Shown here: piece after piece, positions 20,010-28,121 of the stretch | Position numbering within the stretch: position 1 is the stretch's first letter | How the letters are laid out: every line of letters starts with the position of its first letter | Assembly (NCBI RefSeq): GCF_022448905.1 | Contig: NZ_JAKVCW010000005.1 | Location: 244,100 to 308,099 of the forward strand | Source of the DNA: Shimia sp. | GTDB lineage: Bacteria; Pseudomonadota; Alphaproteobacteria; Rhodobacterales; Rhodobacteraceae | Reading direction: 5' to 3' | DNA length: 64,000 bases | The notes under the pieces: generated by a model | Database searches by the model: none | Seen by the model: only the letters and a program-made list of their open reading frames with translations | Told to the model about the DNA's origin: nothing | Translations under genes and position numbers: made by a program

Positions 20010-21398
20010 CTAGGCTTCCAATGTGCGGCGCAGCAGCTCGAGGTCCTCGGCAATCTGTCCATCAGAGTTGCGCAGCTCCTCGATGCGCTTCACGCCGTGC
20101 ATCACTGTGGTGTGGTCGCGTCCACCAAAGCGGCGGCCAATTTCGGGCAAGGAACGGCTGGTCAGCTGCTTACAGAGGTACATCGCCACCTGACGCGGGC
20201 GGGCAAAGGTGCGCACGCGCTTGGGACCAATCATGTCGGACAGACGGATGTTGTAATGCTCTGCCACTTTGCGCTGGATCTCTTCGACAGAGATTTTGCG
20301 TTCCGAGGCCCGCAGCACATCGGACAGACAGTCTTGGGTGAGCTCCATGGTGATTTCACGACCGACCAGCGAGGCAAAGGCAAACAGACGGGTCATGGCG
20401 CCTTCGAGCACACGCACGTTGGTGGAGATGCGGTGGGCGAGGAATTCCAGCACGCCGTCCTGAAGTTGCAGCTCAGGATACTGCTCGCGGTAGGTGTCGA
20501 CCTTGTTTTGCAAAATGCCAAGGCGCAACTCGTAGTCGGTTGGGTGCAGGTCTACCACCAGACCGCATTGCAGGCGGCTCTTGATGCGTTCTTCGAGGTC
20601 TTTGATCTCACCCGGGGCCCGGTCGGCGGAGATGATGATCTGTTTGTTCTGATCCACCAGCGCGTTGAAGGTGTGGAAGAACTCTTCCTGGGTGCTGTCT
20701 TTGCCCGCGATGAACTGAACATCGTCGACCATCAGCACATCCACAGAGCGGAACAGCTCTTTGAAGTCCATCATCTTGCGGTCGCGCAGGGCTTGCACAA
20801 AGCGGTACATGAACTGTTCTGCGGACAGATACAGCACGTTCAGATCCGGACGCTGGGCCTGAAGCTCCCAGGCAATCGCATGCATGAGGTGGGTTTTACC
20901 CAAACCTACGCCGCCATAAAGGAACAGCGGGTTAAAGGTCACCGGGCCGCCTTCGCCCACGCGGCGCGCGGCGGCATTGGCCAGTTCGTTTGGTTTGCCC
21001 ACGACAAAATTGTCAAAGGTGAAGCGGGCATCCAGCGGCGCGCCGGTCATGCCCATGTCGCCGTTGTCAGAGGCCGCGCTCACGGCTGGCTTTGCGGCAG
21101 CGCTGGCTTTTTGCACAGCGGCTTTTGGTGCGGCCGCGGCACGCGGTGCAGTGGTCTTGGCGGCCACTTTGAACTGCAAGCGCTGCACGTCTGCGCCGTT
21201 CTGGTTCAGCTGATGCAGGATCAGATCGCCATAATTTTGCGATACGTAGTTGCCGATGAAATTGGTCGGCACATGAAAGGTGGCCACGCCATCTTTCAGT
21301 TCGGAAAAATTGACAGGCTCAATCCAGGTTTTGAAATTATTTTGACCCACAGTCTTGAGTAGGCCTTGTCGGATGTCGCCCCATGCGTCGTCAGTCAT
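20010..21398 (-). CDS. dnaA: Chromosomal replication initiator protein DnaA
   Basis: The AAA+ ATPase that binds DnaA boxes and melts the origin. The open frame extends to 21512, but the start at 21398 (MTDDAWGDIRQGLLKTVGQ) matches family N-termini and gives 462 residues. Domain I covers about residues 1-80, an Ala-rich linker follows, the AAA+ domain carries Walker A GGVGLGKTHL and Walker B MVDDVQF, and the C-terminal DNA-binding domain has GRRFGGRDHTTVMHG, the DnaA signature. Upstream lies a 730-base non-coding region with DnaA-box-like sequences. Confidence 0.98.
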   Translation of the reverse strand: MTDDAWGDIRQGLLKTVGQNNFKTWIEPVNFSELKDGVATFHVPTNFIGNYVSQNYGDLILHQLNQNGADVQRLQFKVAAKTTAPRAAAAPKAAVQKASAAAKPAVSAASDNGDMGMTGAPLDARFTFDNFVVGKPNELANAAARRVGEGGPVTFNPLFLYGGVGLGKTHLMHAIAWELQAQRPDLNVLYLSAEQFMYRFVQALRDRKMMDFKELFRSVDVLMVDDVQFIAGKDSTQEEFFHTFNALVDQNKQIIISADRAPGEIKDLEERIKSRLQCGLVVDLHPTDYELRLGILQNKVDTYREQYPELQLQDGVLEFLAHRISTNVRVLEGAMTRLFAFASLVGREITMELTQDCLSDVLRASERKISVEEIQRKVAEHYNIRLSDMIGPKRVRTFARPRQVAMYLCKQLTSRSLPEIGRRFGGRDHTTVMHGVKRIEELRNSDGQIAEDLELLRRTLEA

Positions 21399-22130
21399 CT
21401 GTCCCCGTATTCCTTCACACGTCTTTAGTGCCGGGCTGTGCCCGGTCTCTGCCTTTATGTCCCGTGACACATCCCGCCAAGGTGCCGCGAATGGCAAAGC
21501 TGCGTCAGGCAAAACACAACCATGCCGGAGGTCCCTACTCTCCGGTTGCGTGTTGCCATCGGCGCGCTGATGCGCTGCTTTGTGGAACAGGTGAACACCC
21601 CGGAAACCATGGCAACCGCACTCTCAATAAGCGCGGTCTGCTAAGTCACCCAGTATGGCAAAGCCACCGTGTGTCGGCGTCTGTCCCCCCGAAGGCGAAA
21701 TGAATCGCTGAGAGAACCTAACAAGCTGGTGCCAAATCCGGCAACTGAACTTCGATCTTGACTCAGGCATTCGCCAAAAAGAATCTATCCACAGGTTATT
21801 AAGTGCCTGTAATAAAACAATCTTAACGAAAAATTTGATCCGTTCTAAGGCGAGGCATTCACAAGATTATCCCCGGACGTTGTGGATGGAAAAACCGCTC
21901 TGACTCGGCTCTAAAACCCCGATTTTGTCTGCCTTTTGCGGGCAGTGGCCACATCTGGTTGTTGCGCCTCTGCCACAGCCGTTTTGCCGACCGGCGAGTC
22001 GCAAAAAAGGAATCGCCCACAGTTTCAGCACGACTCACTTACATCGGTTTGACCCTCTGGGTTGATCGACGTCCGCCCGCTCCCTATCCGGCTCTTGCTT
22101 GCACCAGCCTGTCCGTGCATTAACAGCCAG
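21399..22130. other. Candidate replication origin (oriC) upstream of dnaA
   Basis: A 732-base region without a gene between the divergent dnaA and nth. It contains DnaA-box-like 9-mers: CTATCCACA at 21785-21793 (8 of 9 to TTATCCACA), TTATCCCCG at 21867-21875 and, on the other strand, CCATCCACA at 21881-21889 (7 of 9). An AT-rich stretch at 21797-21840 lies between them and could be the unwinding element. It also must hold the dnaA promoter. The position beside dnaA and the box cluster support oriC, but the boxes are imperfect and some alphaproteobacteria have their origin elsewhere. Confidence 0.45.
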
Positions 22131-22775
22131 ATGGCAAAGCAACTGGATTACCATACCATCCGGGAGATCTTCTCCCGGTTTGAGGCAGCCGAAGCCGAAC
22201 CCAAAGGGGAGCTGGACCATACCAACGCTTACACGCTGGTGGTGGCTGTGGCCCTGTCGGCGCAGGCCACGGATGTGGGCGTGAACCGCGCCACCAAAGA
22301 GCTGTTCAAAATTGCGGACACCCCGCAGAAGATGCTCGACCTTGGCGAAGAAGAGGTGATCGAGCATATCAAGACCATTGGGCTCTATCGCAATAAGGCC
22401 AAGAATGTGATCAAACTCAGCCGCATCCTGGTGGATGACTACGGCGGAGAGGTGCCCAACTCCCGCGCGGCGTTAGAAAGCCTGCCGGGTGTGGGGCGTA
22501 AGACCGCCAATGTTGTGCTGAATATGTGGTGGCGTTATCCGGCGCAGGCCGTGGACACGCATATCTTCCGCTTTGGCAATCGCTCCGGTGTGTGCCCCGG
22601 AAAAGATGTGGTGGCGGTGGAACGGGCCATCGAAGACCAAATTCCCGTGGACTTTCAGCTCCATGCCCATCATTGGATGATCCTGCACGGCCGCTACGTG
22701 TGCAAAGCACGCAAGCCCCTGTGTGGCACCTGTCTCATCCGTGATCTCTGCCTATTCGAGGACAAAAACTTATGA
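22131..22775 (+). CDS. nth: Endonuclease III
   Basis: A base-excision-repair DNA glycosylase/AP lyase that removes oxidised pyrimidines. The 214-residue protein has the helix-hairpin-helix LPGVGRKTANVVLN with catalytic Lys124, catalytic Asp142 in VDTHIFRF (the same 18-residue spacing as in E. coli) and the [4Fe-4S] cluster pattern C-x6-C-x2-C-x5-C near the C-terminus. ATG 22131 is chosen over an upstream in-frame start at 22062 because MAKQLDYHTIREIF matches the family start. Its stop overlaps the next start by 4 bases (ATGA). Confidence 0.96.
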   Translation: MAKQLDYHTIREIFSRFEAAEAEPKGELDHTNAYTLVVAVALSAQATDVGVNRATKELFKIADTPQKMLDLGEEEVIEHIKTIGLYRNKAKNVIKLSRILVDDYGGEVPNSRAALESLPGVGRKTANVVLNMWWRYPAQAVDTHIFRFGNRSGVCPGKDVVAVERAIEDQIPVDFQLHAHHWMILHGRYVCKARKPLCGTCLIRDLCLFEDKNL

Positions 22776-23758
22776 CGCAATACCAAGTGGTTGGCATCGG
22801 CAATGCCGTTGTTGATGTGATCAGCCAATCTGACGACAGCTTTCTGGACCTGATGGGCATTCAAAAAGGCATCATGCAACTGGTGGAAAAAGAGCGTGGC
22901 GAAATGCTCTATGCGGCGATGACCAACCGCAAGCAGGCGCCGGGCGGTTCTGTCGCCAACACGCTGGCGGGCCTAGGGGCACTGGGCCTGTCGACTGGGT
23001 TTATCGGACGGGTGAGTGATGATGCGCTGGGGCAGTTTTACGCCAGCGAAATGCAAGCGGACGGCACCGATTTTGTGAACCCGTTGGTTGAGGACGATGA
23101 GCTGCCGACGTCCCGGTCGATGATCTTTGTCTCCCCGGACGGCGAGCGCTCGATGAACACCTATCTGGGCATCTCGTCCGAAGTGGGGCCGGACGATGTA
23201 TCCGATGACGTGGCCGGCAAGGCGCAGCTGCTGTTCCTTGAAGGCTACCTCTATGACAAGCCCAAAGGCAAAGCCGCTTTTGAGCGGGCCGCGAAGCTCT
23301 GCCAGGACGGCGGCGGTAAAGCTGGCATTGCTCTGTCTGATCCCTTCTGCGTGGAACGTCATCGCGATGATTTCCGCCGGTTGGTGAAAGAACTCGACTT
23401 TGTGATTGGCAATGAACACGAATGGCAGTCGCTCTATCAAACCGACCTGAGCGCGGCTCTTGAACAGGCGGCCCAGGACTGCGGCATGGTTGTGTGCACC
23501 CGGTCTGGTCAGGACGTTGTGCTGCTGAGCGGTGACGAAGAGGCCACCGTGCCGGTGAATGAAATTGTGCCTGTGGACGCCACCGGTGCGGGTGATCAGT
23601 TTGCTTGTGGTTTCCTCTATGGTGTGGCCACTGGCCAGTCGCTGGAAGTGTCGGGCAAAATGGGCTGCATCGCGGCGGCAGAGGTTATCAGCCACTATGG
23701 CGCGCGGCCTGAGGCGGACATCAAAGCGCTGTTTCAGAAGGCCGGTTTGATCGGTTAG
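22772..23758 (+). CDS. PfkB-family kinase, probably adenosine kinase
   Basis: A 328-residue ribokinase-fold kinase. The N-terminal GxGNAVVDV region (residues 7-15), the RKQAPGGSVANTLAGLGALG substrate/ATP segment and the anion-hole motif DATGAGDQFACGF with catalytic Asp275 are all clear. Proteins of this subgroup in Rhodobacterales are usually called adenosine kinase (adenosine plus ATP to AMP); a related sugar or nucleoside cannot be excluded. It is translationally coupled to nth by a 4-base overlap, although no shared pathway is obvious. Confidence 0.88.
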   Translation: MTQYQVVGIGNAVVDVISQSDDSFLDLMGIQKGIMQLVEKERGEMLYAAMTNRKQAPGGSVANTLAGLGALGLSTGFIGRVSDDALGQFYASEMQADGTDFVNPLVEDDELPTSRSMIFVSPDGERSMNTYLGISSEVGPDDVSDDVAGKAQLLFLEGYLYDKPKGKAAFERAAKLCQDGGGKAGIALSDPFCVERHRDDFRRLVKELDFVIGNEHEWQSLYQTDLSAALEQAAQDCGMVVCTRSGQDVVLLSGDEEATVPVNEIVPVDATGAGDQFACGFLYGVATGQSLEVSGKMGCIAAAEVISHYGARPEADIKALFQKAGLIG

Positions 23759-23807
23759 AGAGCTATCTCAAAGTTCTGCGCTGGTGGTGAAGTAAGACGC
23801 CTACGGC

Positions 23808-23902
23808 GGGGATATTTGGGGAATGAGAAAACAAAAGGCACCCTGATACCTGCCGGTCGACATTGCGCGATGCTTACAGGGTATCAGGGTGTCTTCTCAT
23901 TC
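23808..23902. repeat. Dispersed intergenic motif, copy 2, inside a composite inverted repeat
   Basis: Fifty bases after the kinase gene, GGGGATATTTGGGG runs into GAATGAGAA. The same GAATGAGAA plus CACCCTGATACC (23839-23850) returns as its complement at 23880-23902, forming a 12-bp perfect stem with a second 9-bp block outside it. It probably ends transcription of nth and the kinase; a T-run is missing. Confidence 0.55.
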
Positions 23903-23973
23903 ACGGCCATCGGCTTCCCAGCCTGTTCCGCAAGAACATCTTGGCAACTTTTGGTTAAGGGCGCCTTAACGTG

Positions 23974-24038
23974 CTTCTCATTCCTGCAATATCCCGGGAT
24001 GAAATGGGCCATCCGGCCCAAGAGGGGCTGGCCCCTCT
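23974..24038. repeat. Dispersed intergenic motif, copy 3, with hairpins
   Basis: The minus-strand reading GGGATATTGCAGGAATGAGAAG is the motif again. Next to it are stems TGGGCC-ATCC-GGCCCA (24005-24020) and AGAGGGG-CTGG-CCCCTCT (24021-24038). The second stem reaches the stop codon of the TetR gene and probably terminates it. Copy 4 near 59.9 kb has the same motif-plus-CTGG-loop layout. Confidence 0.55.
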
Positions 24039-24658
24039 CATCGCAGTGACGCGAGTGCCATATCTGCCAATTGGGCGCTGAGTTCTGCCACAAAAGTCTC
24101 TGGCTCATCTGCGCGCGGGCGATACCAGAACACCGGTGCGTTGATCAGAAGCAGCAGCGATTGCATCGCGATGGAGGTGTTTTGCGTGCGGAAGCTACCG
24201 TCTTGCATGCCGGCTTGCAGGACGTTCCGAAACAGGTTCTCGTACGCCTTACGCTCCTGTTGGATTTGCGCAAACAGCTCCCGTTCCAGAGCAGTGGTCG
24301 ATTTCTGTTGCACGCCGACATAGGACTGAATGATCACCTTGTGATAGGGCAGCGTGCGCAGGACCTCGGGAATATGGGTCAGGACCATCTGCCGTAGGTT
24401 CTCTTCCGGTGCGGCGTCCGGGGCAATCACCGGCGGCACTTTTTGCAGTACAAAATCCGCCGCGCGTAGGCAGACTTCGGCCAGAAGCACACCTTTGGAA
24501 GGGAAGTGATGATAAATCCGCCCCTTCGTGGACCCAAGCTGACGCGCCACGTCGTCAATTGACGCGGTGTCCGCCCCCAACCGCATAAAGACCTCGGCGG
24601 CGGCATCCAAAATCTCGGCCTTTGAGGCGCTCATCGCTGGTTTCTTGGTGTCCGCCAT
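24038..24658 (-). CDS. TetR-family repressor near the acyl-CoA dehydrogenase genes
   Basis: A 206-residue TetR-family regulator. The DNA-binding helix-turn-helix covers about residues 14-60 (ILDAAAEVFMRLGADTASID and STKGRIYHHFPSKGVLLAEV); the larger C-terminal domain would bind an effector. It is divergent from two acyl-CoA dehydrogenase genes with 130 bases between starts, and such regulators often sense an acyl-CoA. A candidate operator lies at 24714-24729 and a similar one upstream of livH at 27104-27119. The gene ends in a hairpin and is otherwise alone on its strand. Confidence 0.88.
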   Translation of the reverse strand: MADTKKPAMSASKAEILDAAAEVFMRLGADTASIDDVARQLGSTKGRIYHHFPSKGVLLAEVCLRAADFVLQKVPPVIAPDAAPEENLRQMVLTHIPEVLRTLPYHKVIIQSYVGVQQKSTTALERELFAQIQQERKAYENLFRNVLQAGMQDGSFRTQNTSIAMQSLLLLINAPVFWYRPRADEPETFVAELSAQLADMALASLR

Positions 24659-24706
24659 GGGGCCTCACAGGATCTGACTAACGCAACGTCGCGCCATTCG
24701 CCTCCG

Positions 24707-24729
24707 TTGACAGCATACTCAGTAGTATG
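24707..24729. promoter_or_regulatory. TTGACA box and candidate TetR operator A
   Basis: TTGACA at 24707-24712 is directly followed by the perfect inverted repeat CATACT-CAGT-AGTATG (24714-24729). It lies between the TetR gene and the dehydrogenase genes, where a bound repressor could block either promoter. No clear -10 box was found. Confidence 0.5.
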
Positions 24730-24788
24730 TTTGCCTCGCAGGTGCAATCTCCGACCCAAGGGGCGGAGGCCTTGGGAGGGGCATTTGC

Positions 24789-25967
24789 ATGGACATCGAC
24801 ACATTTCGCAGCGAGACCCGCGCGTGGCTGGAGGTCAATTGCCCGGCGGAGATGCGCACGCCGATGGGCGAGGACGACATCTGTTGGGGTGGGCGCAAGT
24901 TTGTGTTTCGCTCGCCAGCGCAGAAGCAGTGGTTGGAGGCTATGGCTGCCAAAGGGTGGACAGTGCCAGCCTGGCCTAAATCCTACGGCGGCGGCGGGCT
25001 TTCTGGTGACGAACAAAAGATTTTGGCCGAAGAGATGCAGCGCATCAATGCGCGGCCGCCCTTACAAAGCTTTGGAATCTGGATGTTGGGGCCGGCTTTG
25101 TTGCAGTTCGGCTCTGAAGAACAGAAACGCCACTACCTGCCCCTAATTGCGCGCGGCGAAATCCGTTGGTGTCAGGGGTACTCCGAGCCCGGTGCAGGCT
25201 CCGATCTGGCGGGGTTGCAGACCAAGGGCGTGGATAGGGGAGACCACTTTGAGGTCACCGGGCAGAAGATCTGGACCTCCTATGCCGACAAGGCGGATTG
25301 GATTTTCTGCTTGGTGCGCACGGAGCCGGAGGAGAAGAAACACACCGGCATTTCCTTCCTGCTCTTTGACATGGAAAGCGCAGGTGTCTCCACCAAACCG
25401 ATCAAGCTGATCTCTGGTGCCTCGCCGTTTTGCGAGACCTTCTTTGATGGTGTGAAAGTGCCCAAAGATCAGATTGTCGGCGCACGCGGGCAGGGCTGGA
25501 CGATTGCCAAATACCTGCTGACCCATGAGCGGGAAATGATTGGCGCGGCGGACTCGGCGCTTTTTGCCAAGTCGGATCTTGCGGCAGATGCGCTTGCAGC
25601 CATTGGTTTGGACGACACAGGCCGGTTGGATGATCCCATGCTGCGCGCGGAGATGGGGCAGTTTCTGGTCGATGAACTCTGTTTTGATGCGCATCTGGAT
25701 ATGACCGGCGCCTACATGCGCGCGGGGCATGAATTGGGTGCGCGGTCTGCCGAGTTGAAGTACCTCGGGACCGAATTAAATAAGCGCCGCCAAAGCCTGC
25801 GCGTGGCGGCTGGCGGCAGCGACGATTTGGTCTGGGAGGGCGCGGCCAATGATGCGGGGCAGGCGGCCAAAGACTGGCTGCGCTCCAAGGCCAATACCAT
25901 CGAGGGCGGCACCTCGGAAGTGATGTTGTCGATCCTGTCCAAAGCCGTTTTGAAACTGCCGGGGTAA
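24789..25967 (+). CDS. Acyl-CoA dehydrogenase, subunit with catalytic Glu region
   Basis: A 392-residue FAD-dependent acyl-CoA dehydrogenase family protein, which forms an alpha,beta-double bond in acyl-CoA. The central beta-domain has YSEPGAGSDLAGLQTKG, GQKIWTSYADKADW and FFDGVKVP. The C-terminal part contains the IEGGTSEV motif, the place of the catalytic Glu in this family, but the RxQFG sequence that contacts FAD across the dimer is absent. The partner gene 6 bases downstream shows the opposite pattern, which suggests a heteromeric enzyme of the kind known from steroid side-chain breakdown. A GGGAGGGG ribosome-binding site precedes the ATG. Confidence 0.9.
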   Translation: MDIDTFRSETRAWLEVNCPAEMRTPMGEDDICWGGRKFVFRSPAQKQWLEAMAAKGWTVPAWPKSYGGGGLSGDEQKILAEEMQRINARPPLQSFGIWMLGPALLQFGSEEQKRHYLPLIARGEIRWCQGYSEPGAGSDLAGLQTKGVDRGDHFEVTGQKIWTSYADKADWIFCLVRTEPEEKKHTGISFLLFDMESAGVSTKPIKLISGASPFCETFFDGVKVPKDQIVGARGQGWTIAKYLLTHEREMIGAADSALFAKSDLAADALAAIGLDDTGRLDDPMLRAEMGQFLVDELCFDAHLDMTGAYMRAGHELGARSAELKYLGTELNKRRQSLRVAAGGSDDLVWEGAANDAGQAAKDWLRSKANTIEGGTSEVMLSILSKAVLKLPG

Positions 25968-25973
25968 AGGCGC

Positions 25974-27083
25974 ATGGAACTTTTGAGCGAAGACCAACAG
26001 CTGATTGCCGATTCTGCGGCGGGGTTTCTGCGCGATGGGCATGGCATTGCCGCGTTTCGTGCGCTGAGAGAGGTTGGCGATGATGCGAACAGCGCGATTT
26101 TGGCGGACCTCGCCGAGATGGGCTGGATGGGGATCGTGATTCCAGAGGCCCTCGGTGGCGTCGGGTTGGGTTACCGCGCGGCGGGGCTTATTGCCGAAGA
26201 GCTGGGGCGTAACTTGACGGTCAGCCCTTTTGTGTCTTCCGCCATTTTAGCTGGCACCGCGCTGGCTTCGGCTGGAGGCGACCTGGCCCAAAACTGGGCA
26301 CCCAAAATTGCCACCGGCGACGCCGTGGTTGCGTTGGCGATGGATGAAGCGGCCAAACACCGTCCGGAGCGGATTGCCACAGCCGTAACAGGCGCGCCTG
26401 GCGCGCTGAAATTGAATGGGCGCAAAACCTACGTAGTGGATGGTGGAGTCGCGGATCGTCTGATTGTAACCGCCAAGCGCGGTGATGACTTGTGCTTGGT
26501 GATGTGTGATCCCCTTGCAGTTGGCGTAACGCGCGCGCCGCAGGTGATGCTGGACCATTGCAACACAGCGGCCGTGATCTTTGAAGATGTAGAGATTGCT
26601 GGGGCGGACATCCTTGCGCAGGGGGCGGCAGCAGACCAGATTTTGGCCAAGACGCTTGCGGCGGGGCGCGCGATTGCGGCGGCGGAGCAGCTTGGGGTAG
26701 CCAAAGCGGCGGCAGAGCAGACCTATGACTATCTGCGCACGCGCAAACAGTTTGGCGTTTTGATTGGGCAGTTTCAGGCGCTGCAACATCGGGCAGCGGA
26801 TTTGTATTGCGAGTTGGCGCAGGTCTCTTCGCTGATCGCAGCGGCGTTGAACGCATTGGATGAAGACAGTGCTGAGGTCGAAACCCTGACCCGTGCGGCC
26901 AAGGCCAAGATGGCGCGGGTTGGGCGGCAGGCCACCGAAGAAGGTGTGCAGATGCATGGCGGCATTGGCATGACCGATGAGATGGACCTGGGGCTCTTAA
27001 TGAAACGCGACCGCGCCTTGACCGAGTTTCTGGGCGACGCAGGCTATCACACCGAATGGATTTTGCGGCAGCGCGGCATCTAG
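25974..27083 (+). CDS. Acyl-CoA dehydrogenase, subunit with FAD-contact motif
   Basis: A 369-residue acyl-CoA dehydrogenase family protein starting MELLSEDQQLIADSAAGF. Near residue 260 it carries TRKQFGVLIGQFQALQHRAAD, the RxQFG FAD-contact and dimer motif. The C-terminus (GGIGMTDEMDLGLLMKRD, then LGDAGYHTEW) lacks the EGT-type segment that supplies the catalytic Glu. It therefore looks like the non-catalytic half of a two-subunit dehydrogenase with the preceding gene. A separate homodimeric enzyme with a displaced base is the alternative. It is followed by the 158-base promoter region of the first Liv operon. Confidence 0.9.
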   Translation: MELLSEDQQLIADSAAGFLRDGHGIAAFRALREVGDDANSAILADLAEMGWMGIVIPEALGGVGLGYRAAGLIAEELGRNLTVSPFVSSAILAGTALASAGGDLAQNWAPKIATGDAVVALAMDEAAKHRPERIATAVTGAPGALKLNGRKTYVVDGGVADRLIVTAKRGDDLCLVMCDPLAVGVTRAPQVMLDHCNTAAVIFEDVEIAGADILAQGAAADQILAKTLAAGRAIAAAEQLGVAKAAAEQTYDYLRTRKQFGVLIGQFQALQHRAADLYCELAQVSSLIAAALNALDEDSAEVETLTRAAKAKMARVGRQATEEGVQMHGGIGMTDEMDLGLLMKRDRALTEFLGDAGYHTEWILRQRGI

Positions 27084-27103
27084 TTTGGGTTGAGTGCATT
27101 TAA

Positions 27104-27119
27104 CGTACGATGGCGTATG
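27104..27119. promoter_or_regulatory. Candidate TetR operator B upstream of livH
   Basis: CGTACG-ATGG-CGTATG is a 6-4-6 inverted repeat with five of six pairs, matching the layout of site A (consensus CRTACK-N4-MGTAYG). It lies 123 bases before the livH start, in the only sizeable gap between the dehydrogenase genes and the transporter. Confidence 0.4.
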
Positions 27120-27241
27120 GAAAAAGAGGGGTGACGTAACGGAGCTTTGCGCAAGCGGGGAAATGGAGACTTGACGCAAAAGCCTTCGCTCCGAAGACTG
27201 AGCATAGAAAAAGCCGGTCCTAACCGGCACGGGAGGATACA

Positions 27242-28117
27242 TTGGAAGTTGTGCAACTGCTCGTCAGCGGGCTTGCGAATGGCTGTGTCTACGGCTTGAT
27301 CGCGCTTGGCTTCGTGCTGATCTACAAGGCGACTGAACAGGTGAATTTCGCCCAGGGCGATTTCATGATGCTCGGCGCCTTTGTGTGTTTGGGGCTGACA
27401 AACGCCCACTACATGGGGCTGCCGTTTTGGATCGCGGCGCCTCTGGCCATCGCGATCATGGCGGTGCTGGGCTATTTGCTCGACTTCTTTGTGCTGCGCC
27501 ACTTATTTGGCCAAAGCCAGACAGCGGTGGTGATCCTGACCATCGCGTTGGGCTTTGTCATTCGCTTTGTCGCTGGTGTGATCTGGAGCCATGAGCCACA
27601 GACCTTGGAAAGCCCGCTGGCCATTGGCGACTTCAACATCGGCGGTGTGGTGTTGGGCATGGCGGACATTGCGGTGATCGTGGTGACGGTGCTGCTCACC
27701 TATTTCCTCTATCAGTTCTTCCAGCGCACCAAGCTGGGCTTGGCGATGCAGGCCGCAAGCCAAAACCAGATGGCGGCTTACTTCATGGGCATTCCAGTGA
27801 AGCGCGTGCAGGGCATGATTTGGGGTCTGTCCGGCGCAGTGGCCGCGGTCGCGGGTATTCTCTTTGCCTCCAAAGGCGCGATTGATCCCAACGCGGGCTT
27901 GCTGGGCATCAAGGCCTTTGCCGCTGCGGTGATTGGCGGGTTTGGGTCGCTACCCGGTGCGCTGATGGGCGGGCTGATTGTAGGTGTGATCGAGCCCTTT
28001 GCCTCCCGCTACTTCCCGGCAGGTTACAGCCAGATTGCGCCCTATACGCTCCTTCTTTTTGTGCTGGTGTTCCGCCCACATGGCCTGTTCTCGCAGGTCC
28101 GGGTCAAGAAGGTCTGA
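27242..28117 (+). CDS. livH: HAAT-family ABC transporter permease LivH, first operon
   Basis: A 291-residue inner-membrane permease of the branched-chain amino-acid type (HAAT) family, which also includes importers of aromatic acids, urea and other organic anions. It has about eight hydrophobic helices, the family motif VNFAQGDFMMLGAF near residue 33 and the conserved KAFAAAVIGGFGSLPGALMGG loop that contacts the ATPases. The start is TTG at 27242, with GGGAGGA 7 bases upstream; no ATG fits. It leads livH-livM-livG-livF-acyl-CoA synthetase-binding protein. Confidence 0.93.
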   Translation: MEVVQLLVSGLANGCVYGLIALGFVLIYKATEQVNFAQGDFMMLGAFVCLGLTNAHYMGLPFWIAAPLAIAIMAVLGYLLDFFVLRHLFGQSQTAVVILTIALGFVIRFVAGVIWSHEPQTLESPLAIGDFNIGGVVLGMADIAVIVVTVLLTYFLYQFFQRTKLGLAMQAASQNQMAAYFMGIPVKRVQGMIWGLSGAVAAVAGILFASKGAIDPNAGLLGIKAFAAAVIGGFGSLPGALMGGLIVGVIEPFASRYFPAGYSQIAPYTLLLFVLVFRPHGLFSQVRVKKV

Positions 28118-28121
28118 GCGC

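Noticed and set aside
19395..21362. Open frame of about 655 codons on the plus strand across dnaN and dnaA
   Set aside because: It runs antisense to two certain genes and their terminator, with no recognisable product.
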